Shown one piece after another: positions 14,323 to 26,000 of a stretch of 64,000 nt of DNA. The position numbers and the translations under genes were made by a program. The notes under the pieces were generated by a model, which worked only from the letters and a program-made list of their open reading frames with translations, was not told where the DNA came from and did no database searches. How positions within the stretch are numbered: the first letter of the stretch is position 1; each line of letters opens with the position of its first letter. Source of the stretch: Omphiscola glabra (lineage: Eukaryota > Mollusca > Gastropoda > Lymnaeidae); the NCBI GenBank assembly GCA_964017045.1, contig OZ024802.1, positions 30,962,793 to 31,026,792 on the forward strand, in the 5' to 3' direction.

Positions 14323-17300
14323 AATATAGACATGTATAAAATATATTATAATAAATTTATTTCTGTCATTACTAACAATTTTAACACTCCCTCTCTAATG
14401 TAGTATATTGAAATATTCTTTTCAAAAATTATATTATCAAAAAATGAAGGCAGAAACTTGCTAAGACATGGCTCTGGTTTAGATAAATTAATCAGCAAAT
14501 TGTTTTCAGTTGACTTTGGTACTAACATGTTCATTTATACAGACTAATATCTAATTATAAAAATGTTCACTTACCTTTAATATTGAAATATCCTATATTT
14601 AATCACATATCACAATATTCCAAAAGAGAATTATTATATACTCCGCAGTATTTTCAAAGAAAAAACACACTTTCAACCACAATAATCCAAGAATTACTTA
14701 ATAAATTATTAAGGAAAAGTGATTAAAACTTGTACTTACCTCAAGTAAATGACTATATCTTAATTTAATTTCTATTAACCACCAAAGTTTATTCTAACAA
14801 TGTGTGTTGATTTTTGAAACAAGATTAGTAACTTAAAATAAATGACATACTGATTTTTTTGTCATACCCAGACATTCATATTATAAGGGACTAATAATAA
14901 TATACATATATAGAAAATGGTGAAATAAAAAGTGTAATCTTCCATTTTAACTAATTGAAACAAATAATCACTTATTGATTTGTTTATACTTATAAATGTT
15001 AAACAAATGCACTGAAAATATGAAATTAATATCTTAAGAATATTATTATAATTATTATTTTGGGGAAATTAAAAAAAATTAATATTTTAACAAAATTAAT
15101 TAATTAATTACAAATAAGTGACGACTCAGCATATTTTATACACCATTTATAGCAAAATAATAATGATTATTTTTTTAATTTTTGCGGAATATTAACAAAA
15201 ACAAGCTTATATTTTGTGGCTTTCTTTAGAAGTACTCTTATTTAACTATGTTCCCTGTAAATATTATATTTTTGTCTCATTTTATAATAAAGTTATAGGT
15301 GTTTTAAAAAAAGCAAAATGAGGGTCACACAATGTGGAGGAAATCCCCATAGTAAAAAAGTGGTTTTGAGGTCCTTACTAAAAAATTCATAACTTTTGAA
15401 CCACTTGAGCTAGAAAGTTAATCTTGGTGTTTTTGTAATCTATTCTCCAGGCTCTATACGGCTGTAGTATTTTTATATTTTTAAAAATGTTTTGAAATTT
15501 TCATCAAAGTGCCTAATTATAATTATATTCACTTATTACTAATTAGACTATCTATCTGATGAAAGACTTGGACTTTACTTTGAGACTTTGAATTGACAAT
15601 ATCAAAATCAATAGTTTAACTTAGTTTAAGTATGATATATAATATATATATCGTAATTGGAAAGTTGGGTAGCAGTACAGTAGGTGCACCTCCAGAATTA
15701 ATTATTTAGTGTGGATGTTACTAACGTTACTATTTAAATTTTAATGAAATGTTAAATATTTGTTTAGTCTTAATCTTAGTCTTAGTTAACAAATTACAAA
15801 CTGTTACTGTTATAGTTATAACAATTCATTATATGCAATAATCAATAATAATACTGTAATAATAGGCATGATGTCACATAAGGGGGGTGGATCATGAATT
15901 TGTGTTTTCTAATACTAATATTGGTTGTAAATTTGTGACAATAGACTCAATAGTTAGGAAGGCCAAAATATTGGCCAGAAAAGCATGACTTTAGTTTAAG
16001 CAAGTGAAAACTTGTGAAAAATAAAATGCCACATTTTAAAAAAAAGAAAGTTTTGCCAAAAGTAAAAGCCTTCTTCAGCAAACAACAGTAAAAATAACTT
16101 AGCTCATAAGTAGGCATTGCAGTTTCTTTGTCTGAGAATGCTCAGAATCAATTGTAAAATTATCAGAATTGTGTGGGTAAGGAAATAAAAGAAAAGGAAG
16201 TACAAGAAGGATGCAGAGGATGTGTTATTGTGAAAAATAAAAATAAAGTATTATGTTTATGCCACATGGTGGTTTCCTGAAACTCTTTATTAATCTATTC
16301 TCCAAACCCACCTAGCTGGTGTGTGTGTGAGTGAAGGAAAAAATAGCTGCAATGGACATATCAGTAACATCTTTGTGGTTGCTATTGATTAAGTGAAATG
16401 AGGTGGGGCACTGTTTGTTATGTTCAATGTTCTTTTACTTTATGGACAGTAATTAATTTTTTTTTTTTTAAGTTAATAATTAGTATTAAACATTAGTCAA
16501 TTTAAGTTACATTATTTTCAGGTAACTGCACTGTTGGAGCAAAATGGTGCAAAAAGAGACTCGTATCTCAGTGAAATGGTCAGTATTGTCATTGCTGACA
16601 GCACAACGTCAGACGATTATTCAGAGGCTAAAGAACTCTTTGAACTCCCTATTGTGACTGTAAGTTTGCCATGTTGCCATTGTCTGTTACTGAATTTAAC
16701 AGAAATTATGGTCGCATGTTTGTGATGTTAAGCCCTATTTTAAATAATGGAGAAAAAATGGGGGAGGGTGGAAGTCTTTAAAAATAAGATAAATGTTATT
16801 AAAAAATTCATTTCAAATGGATTTACTATGCTAAAATTCAAGATTACACTATTAAGTATTTAAATGAAACTTAATACAAATTTTACCAAGAGTTTTCTAC
16901 AATTTGGACAAAACAAATGTTTATAATGAAATAAAATTTCAGAGTGACTGGGTGATACTTTCCATTAAGTGCAAGAAACAGTTACCGTATCCTTATTTAT
17001 CTATATTGTAATTGTTTTAAAAATGAAAATATTGATAAAAAAATAATATTTAAATATATTTTAATAAATGGATGTTAATTTAAAATGAATATAGTCTCCC
17101 TTTTAATTCTACTTTTCCTCTTAATTTGGGGAGATAAATTGCTACAATCTATAGGCCATCTAGCTGTTATTGATGCAAAATTACTGTCCATTTCTTTTGT
17201 TATACAGATTACATTGGTAGTTTCAGAGCTATAATGTTTATCTGAAAGTCAATGAACATTGATTTTAAAAAGGCTACAAATTTTTATAAATTCAATTAAA

Positions 17301-20300
17301 TAAAAGCTTCATCAAAATATGAAAACCTTAACTCTTTGTCAGAAAAGAAATATTCTTTCTTGAGGGGAAATTATTCTGTGGTGTAGTTGCTTGCCCTTCA
17401 GAGGTGAGTGATTTTTTATGTTTGCATTATGTTGTTGTCATTTTCTCAGTTACCAAGAATTTCAAACATTTTCATTCTTAAAGTAACAAAATACACCTTT
17501 AATTGTTCGTGTAAAATGTACAAAATGAATACAGCTCATCTCAGCATCTATAATCTCTTTTCTCTTTAAAAATCCCTATCAGATGGACCACAGAATTAAT
17601 TTTAAACTATATGATATTTTTTGAACAATAGATTGACGACGAGGATGTACTGTCTGTTTGGGGGATGCTTTTTTACCATGGTGCGAAATGCCAGCTTCAT
17701 TTGGATGGAGGTGTCACCCACCTCATCACAACAAGTGCTTTCGGAGTAAGTGGATCTTAAAAAGGAAGAGGATAAATAAACTAAAAAATTTTTTTTAAAT
17801 ATTTACATTTTAACAAGGGTCATCTCACTTTGGATATTCCTGTAATTTTATTTACTGTTATTGAGAAAATCATTCTGCAGGACCTTGATTGTGCAGTTAA
17901 CTTTTAAGATGCCATTAATGCGTTTATTATGGCTATCCGTTATTGCGAAGTGAATTTAATATTATAATTTTGCAATGTTGATGTATTGCATGGAATAAGA
18001 TGTCATGTGTTTTTTTTGCTTGTTTTTTTGTTGAGGGGGGTGGAGGTGTTATTTAGGATGGTGGAATATTTTTAAAAAGACTCAAGACCAGCCGAAATGT
18101 ATATTGGTTCAATTCTGGTTGGGCCTCAAAATTAGATTGTTGTGACCAAAAAAAACTGTGAGAGGCTTAGGAATGTACACACCTATAGAAAAATCCGTAT
18201 TGAAGTACGTTCCAGGAATGATATTTAAAACGGTTATCTTTCTAGTATCCCCCTTAGCTTTGTTGTCGCGAGCATATAATACTATTAAACCAATTTACCA
18301 CATGTGGCAGGGCTTAAAGGGACAATCCAGAAAAGTCAGAGCCACCATTACTCTCGGAGATGACCAGTCTATCCCTTGCGCCTATTGCAACTGAAAAGGA
18401 TTCCGCCCAGCAACCCTTTGATGACTAGAGTTGTGTTCGTTGAGTCAACGGGCGAATACACAATACTATATTAAATTAATGTCCCTTTATCTAAGCAATA
18501 CAAGAATCCTTGAGTGAGAGGGAAAATAAGATCATATACTATACAAATTTGAAAGTCAATTTATTCATCACCATAACCTTGGATGTGTTGTACTGTGTTG
18601 TACTGTGTTATACTGACATTATTTTAACTCAAAGTAGATAACAAAACACATTCTGTTTTTTTTTGTTTGGTTTTTTTTTTTAAAGCCTAAATACACCAGT
18701 GCACTACAGGAAGGAGATAAAATCAAAATTGTGACGCCCGACTGGATCACTGACTCCATAACCAAATCTGAACTACAGAATGAAGAGATTTATCACCCGA
18801 GATTGTTGCTGTATCCCAAACCTCAGGCCCCCACTCCTCCCCCTGAACTGAGCACTGACTATGACCTGGACCCCTCGTATGCATCTTCAGATGCATTCCC
18901 ACCCCATGAACTCATGGACGTATCACCAAGCCAACAGATGTTTTCAGTGAAGGCGAGCAGTGCCAGGCAACAGGTGACATTTGATGACAGGTACGGTGTA
19001 TCCATATGGTTAAAGTACAAGAGATATGTTGCTTGGCATTTTAATCCTCTTTGCATTTTCAACTCCCAGTGGAGCACAGGCCATTAACAATTTCTTTCCA
19101 AGCCTCCCGGTCTCAAGCTCACATCTCAAGCTTCTCCCATCTTCATAACATCCTTGTCGACCTCTCTTCGCCAGGTTTTTTTGGGCCTTCCTCTTGATCC
19201 ATGAGGGTTCTATACCAGTGCTTATCTCATTATATTTGGCATGGGTTTTCTCATGGCATGTCCTATCCATCTCCATCTTTTTTTTCTGGATTTCTTGCTC
19301 CACTGGGATTTGTGCTGTAATTGCTGTGTTTGGGATTTTATGGTATGGGAAATACAATGGGTAAATTATATCAATTGACTAATGCTATTTTTTTTCCTAA
19401 AAGTTTTCTTCATGTATCTGTTGTATATGAAATAATAACATTGTTCACATAGTTTTGAAATCATATTATGCATAAAATAATTATAATAACCTAATTAAGG
19501 GATTAAAAATATAATTTACAGATTTTTAATGTCAAAATTTTTTTGTTACTTTACGCTGTTATAACTTTGAATTTGGTAAAAGAAATGATGAAAAATGCAA
19601 ACATACTTCTTTTTTTTTAATTTGTAAACTTTATTGATTGGTTTTAAGTAGCTCAGAAAAACATTATTTTTATTTTCCACAGGTTGGAAACTGCACGGCC
19701 AGACACACCGAGTGCCAAAGAGGCACTTGCCAGAAAAATCAGCAGCAGAATCTACAGCAAATCATCTTCCGAGCCAACAACCCCAGAGAAACCTAGTGTG
19801 CCACTACAACCAGTGGGCTCACCGGGGTCATCCAGTGTTGTTAGAGTTATTCCCCCTGTGCCCCAAATCGGTCTCCAGCCTCGAATTGATCAAACAAACA
19901 TTCGCAATACCTTACGGAATATAACCAACAGAGCTGTTGTACCTAGCAGTGTTCCACTTAGATCTTCCATGCCAGTACCCGCACCAAAGGTACAATTTTA
20001 TTTCAAAAGACATTTCATCAATGTTTATAACTTCAAATAGTTTTGAGTCTGTTAGAAAGTAAAAATCAGTTGTTTTTTTCTATCTTATCATCTAATAGAG
20101 GGGAAGAAAATATTCTCTTAACGTTTTCTAAATTGGAAATAATTAATTTAATTTTCTCTTTGTTTGATTCTCAAAAAGCCTTGAGGGACAACATATCTAT
20201 TGCATGTAATACCCCAGTAGTTGATATCTTAATCATGGAACCACTTAGTTAGAAAAACTCTTAACCTTAGCCAACATGAATTATCTTGTGTTGTTCAGCA

Positions 20301-23031
20301 GCAGTGACGTTTATATTTAATATGAGTGGGGTTTATTTTCAGATGAATCCTATTGTTGGTATGAGTATGCCCCCGCAGCCCAGGCCCCCACCCCCTGACT
20401 ACCCGTTCCCACAGAAAGCAGTTCCTGTTCCTGCACCATTGCCCCTCCCACCGCAGCAGGTGCCTGGTCCCATGCCGGTGGCACCCACCCAAACACCTGC
20501 TTCAATGGCGCCCACTCCGCCTGCTTCAAATCCTCAGACACAGACGGGAGCCGTTTATTATGGGCATGACCCTAAAGAAAATGGTAAAAATCATGTTTTG
20601 AAATATAAGCAGGTCTGAAGTTAGTTATCTGTCCTTTAAACTTTTATGTGCTGGCATTGTTTCCCATATCATGATTTCTCAGTAATGATAGAAGCTTATT
20701 TTCTAGTTGACAGAAAGAGTGATGTAAAATATTATAGCATGGTCGGCCAACTCCAAAGGCCGCACAGGCTTGGTGACATTACATCTTATATTAAATCATT
20801 AAAACCCACTAAATGTTGTTTAGGAATGTTTATCTATTTTTAATGCACTTAATGAACTGCTAATTAACACAATAAAACTTAACTAATTTTTGACGTCATT
20901 GTATCTTTTCTCTCGATCGTCTTTTTAAAAATCCATCTCAGCGGAATGAAGAACAAGTGATTTCATTGTGATAAATCAGGCATCCACTGGCCGCTGTATT
21001 TGGCGTGGCAGGCCTTAAGCTGGTCACGGGTTTGCCACCCCTGTGTTGAATCTTTTACTTACAATAGCAAATCCCAATCTACCAGACTCGGGTGGGGGCT
21101 GTCCTGGCAAAGGGACATCTCCAACATGCCGCTTCGCGGCCCAATACTCTGGCTTAGGGGGGGTGCCTTGGGGAGGGCATAAAGAGCAATAGCTTGACGG
21201 CCCGCTGACGTCATTTCCTAAACTGACACTTACAATGGCACAAAACTTATATGAAATAGATCTCACTTTCACTTTGAAAATAGATTAACTGCCTTAACAG
21301 TAATCATTTTAAAACAAAATTCAATTCCTTGATAAAAAATTTAAGGCACCGTCTTGAAAAAATTCCAGGTATTTTATTGAAATTTTTTATGTGCTGACAT
21401 GGAACAGAAGAAAAGTACATGTAATATTATCTTTAGTGAGTCAAATTCATGTAGAAAGTTTCATTATTCTGAACTCATACTAATATGTATGCAACATAAA
21501 ATCATTTTAATATTGTTTTTTGATTTAATGTAAATCCAAAAACCGAGAAGTTTTCCTTCTTGTTTGGGTGTTAAAAACTGTTGTTCCAAACCATTCTGGT
21601 ACAAGCTTCTAACATATAAATAAAAAATAAATTTATTTTTATTTACCAATCTAGTTCCTCCAGACTTGTGTCTTCTCGGCTGTGTATTCTGTATTGTTGA
21701 TTACCAAAACATACTTGGCACAGGAGAAGTTGTTGCTTGGAAAAAGGTAATTTAAAAAAAAATTGTAATTGGATTTTGTACTTGAAAGTGGTCCCCAAAG
21801 TTTAAAAAAAAAATTTATTTACAGCGCCCCATGTTTAAAATAGAATTTTGCTTATATTTTCATAAAAACTACGTTCATTTAATTACTCACCCAACTTTAT
21901 AACATGAAAGCTTAAGGCGTTTACCCTTACCTTGTTCAACTGGTCATGCTTTAACCTCAGGTCATAGAGCAGTACGGGGGCCAGGTGGAGTCTTCCTACT
22001 GTAACCGAGTGACTCATGTTTTGTGTTCTAACCAGAAGTCTGAGGTTTTCAAAATGGTAGGTTTACTCGTTGCCCTGGAATTTCAAAACTGTTCAGTATA
22101 GATAGCATTGCTTTTAACATAATTTTTTTGTTACTGCTATCCAGACTTTTAATTGAGCTGTAGGTAAAACAGAATAGTTAAGCTATATTTACACAAAGCC
22201 TTGCAACCTCTACTACAAACCCCCCCCCCTCTCCCCCCCCCCCCCTTTTTTTTTTCTTGAAAAAAAAAAAATCAGTTGTTTTTTTTCTATCTTATCATCT
22301 AAATACAGGGGAAGAAAATATTCTCTTAAAGTTTTAAGGAATAATTTTTATCATGGATGGGTTTTCTTGAAAAAAAAACCCATCCATGATAAAAATTATT
22401 CCTTAAAGTAATGTCAATACTGTTGACAACAGTTCAATGTAAAATATTTCTACATTAAATAGAAATACCTGGACTGAAATCTGTTTTATAATGTTAAATA
22501 CAACCTGAATTGTTGTGGTACCTGTGAGCAATGTTAATATTTTCTGATCTAAAAATAATGACAGTGGATGATTGTGGATCAAAACTTTGCACTGATGGAA
22601 ATTAAACAGTTTTTTTTTTGGTTGTTTTTTTTTGCGTGTGCTAAATCATAAATTGTATTCCCAAGGCATTGAAAGAGGGAAAGCGTGTTGTCACAGCGTT
22701 TTGGTTGAACGACTGTCTGATGAATAAGAAAATGGTTCCACCCTGGGAAGCTCTTCATCTTCCACTGTCATTTCATTCAGAGAAACCAGGTTTCAATCAG
22801 GTAAGTTAGTCTACTGTGTTTTAGACTTAAAAATATCTTTTTTTAAATTTTAAAAATAAATTATTATTTTTTAATAGCTTTCGTTTAATTTTCTTTTTGG
22901 ACATTTTTAAAAAGAAAAAAGATCAAGATATTTAGATTGGGAATGTAGTACTTTGGCGAGATGGTCTTTATGAATACATACCATTTTTTGTTATATTTTC
23001 TTATTAATTAGAATACCCTGTCTACATCACT

Positions 23032-23062
<31 letters not shown>

Positions 23063-26000
23063 GTATGTGTGTGTGTGTGTGTGTGTGTTGAAAACAAAAA
23101 ACTCTGTGCTCACACTATTATTAACAATAATGATATTTCACACTATTGTATCATGTAACATTAGAAAGCAATATCATGTAACATAAGAAAACTATATTAC
23201 GTAACATTAGAAAGCAGTATTATGTAACATAAGAAAACTATATTATGAAACATTATGTATCATGTAAAATTACTAAGGAAGCTCAACGGTTGGAGGAGGA
23301 AGTATTTTTAATTAATTCTTGTCATCCAGTCTTTTATACTTGTGTCGTTTTTTTAAAAATTGTTTGAGATGAAGTGTGTTTTTCTCTTTTGTTTCATGTG
23401 ATGAGTGTGAGCTTTTGTTTTTTTGTTTTAGATGATTAGTGTGACCAACTTTGACGGAGAAGAACGTTTAAGGTTAAAACAGATGATCAATGCCATTGGC
23501 GCCAAGTACACTGGATACATGACGCATCACAACTCTGCACTCATTTGTAAAAAGTAAATATCTGAAGCGTCTCGTACAGTATGTTGAAATCTCCTAGTGT
23601 GTTTCTGATACAAGAGGCCATTGGTCATCAACCCCATCTGGCATAAGGATTTTTTATTCTCATTTTAAATATTTTTATTATAATTTTAAAATAAAATTAT
23701 ATAGCTTGGCTAAATAGGGTAGTATACATCTTTCACTTTTGTGTCGGTAACCGCACTAAATGTGTCTCAATCTTAAATTGGATAGCAAGTAGTAACTGAC
23801 ACAGTCTGGTTGAGAGAAGATGTCGTCAGGGGGGAGTGGCTAGCGAGTCTGGTTGAGGGAAGAGGATGTCAGGGGCAGTGGCTGGCAACGCAACAACTCA
23901 TAAAATAAACCGAATTGACGTAATTTCCATAGAGAAATGAACAACTTGGATTTCTATTGGTTCTGGTTTTTTTAATCTTTTTTATATCCAATTTATTAGT
24001 ATGGGAATCATAAGGAAAGAACTTTTAATTTAAAAGTATTTTTAAAATTTTGAAAATGCTTCACACGAGATCAACCTCGAAACTCTTGTTAGTCTCGTCT
24101 TTCAGATACCAGACATTTCAGCAATTTAAGTTTTTTTTTCAAAACTACCCTGAGGAGAAATATTGTTGTGAAGGCTTGGTCACTGTTTTTTTTGGGGTTT
24201 TTTTTGTAGAAGAGTTTGTGTCAGGTGGCTATTGTAACACCTGGTTGTAATGATTTCCACAGACCCGGTGGGATGAAGTTTGAGAAAGCTAAAGAGTGGA
24301 GAATAGCGGTCGTCAATGTTCAGTGGCTGTCGGACCTTGTGTTGGGAAATATGGATGCTTTGCGTCTTCCCGTACATGTTCGATACTTACAAGTTGGCCA
24401 GGGGAGGGAATTTCATATGGATTTGTCTCGAGTGTCCCATCTCATGGGTAAGTGGGGGTTAGCCGATGGTCAAAACACATTTGAGTGTTTGTTGTAATGT
24501 CAGATAGCTCAGAAACTAGATGACCAGAGAGGTCTCCATTACCTTTCAGAAATTAGATGACCAGAGAGGTCTCATTACCTGTGTTATTTAACTAATTTTC
24601 TTATCAATGATAAGCCAAGGAACCTGGAATTGTTTTCCTTTCACAGGTGGATGGAAAACAGCTTTAAAGATCAACAAAGAGACATGGAAGGTATAATATA
24701 TGTTACAAACTAATTATTTTTTTATTAATGTCCCAATGAGCCATCTCAGTTGACATTTTCAATTGTAACTTGAAAGAAAATAAAAATTTCATCCTTATTA
24801 TAAGTAATGTTTGTCATAAGTGTTGAGATGTTGATAATTATGAAGGATGTTGTGAAGTGTCTTATGAGAGATATGTTCCTGAGATTGTGTTGGGTGGAAT
24901 AAATGCATTTCGGACTATGGTAAATGCTTTGCATCCGAATATGCCATCTTGACGCCCCGTGAGAGTTTTGATTGTGTTTTTGGCTATGTTATATTCTTGT
25001 TTAGACAATTTTCTTTCAGGAAGTCAATTATTTTTTAAAAGTATTTCAGCACGCAATTGATTGCAGTGACTTCTGCCTAAAAATGTTAAGCAAATTTTTT
25101 CTGTCATCAAACATGGTACTTAATTCATATTCCTGAACTATGGGAAGTAACTGCGGTTTTTAATTGAATTGTATTTGTAAATAATTATTTTGAGCTGCTA
25201 AATATTAAATTAATTTTAACAAATTAATGATAAATGCATCTAGTTGTTCTTTTGATCCGTACGGATCGCAAGCCTGTGCTTGTCTTGTTGTATTTGGCAG
25301 TGGTTTTCTCATGTTTTGACCTTATCCGCTATCTACCTACTTTTCTGAATTTCTTGTTCCACCGGAATTGTTCCTATTGTCCTCCTTGCTTTTGTATTTT
25401 GGACTTTGTGGGACCCCTTGATGTCAAGGATTCTACACAGAGGCTTAAATAGATTTACCCTGTCCTATTTAGTTTTTTTTTTTTTTCTTAATAGACCTAA
25501 CAAGATGGCATAAAATCATAAAATAACGTTCTCCTCCCCTTCCCCCCCCCCCCCCTTTTTTCACCATTATTTGATTTATTGACACAAACAATTAGTCAAA
25601 CATAAAATATACATCACCGTTACCAAATGAACAAAATTTTCTAGTTTGTGTTCCATGCTTACAGGTTACAGCTGATAGTGGCTCCTAACTTTAAATGGAC
25701 ATCTTATTATTTGAGGTTAAGAGTGATAGAAAGGATCTTCTTTTCGTGCAGGGATATTGCTGTCATAACTATGTTTTAAGCCTAAGATAGTCCATTGGTT
25801 CATGTATTCATTGACTTTATTGCAGAGGTTCAGACCTAGCATAATCACATTGAATGGTCAGGAAAATATCAACACAAATGGACCTTCACCCCCAAAGAGA
25901 CAAAAGTAAGAAGAACATCTTTTGTTTATTATGACACCATGTTCATTTTTTGCTACCCGGTACCGATAATCTCTTTTTTTTTTTTTTTTAATCTCAATAT

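Noticed and set aside
18158..18394. 78-codon plus-strand ORF in PAXIP1 intron 5 with a hydrophobic segment
   Set aside because: No recognisable domain; the surrounding segment has a weak inverted repeat (TTAAAGGGACA / TGTCCCTTTA) and looks like an old transposon.
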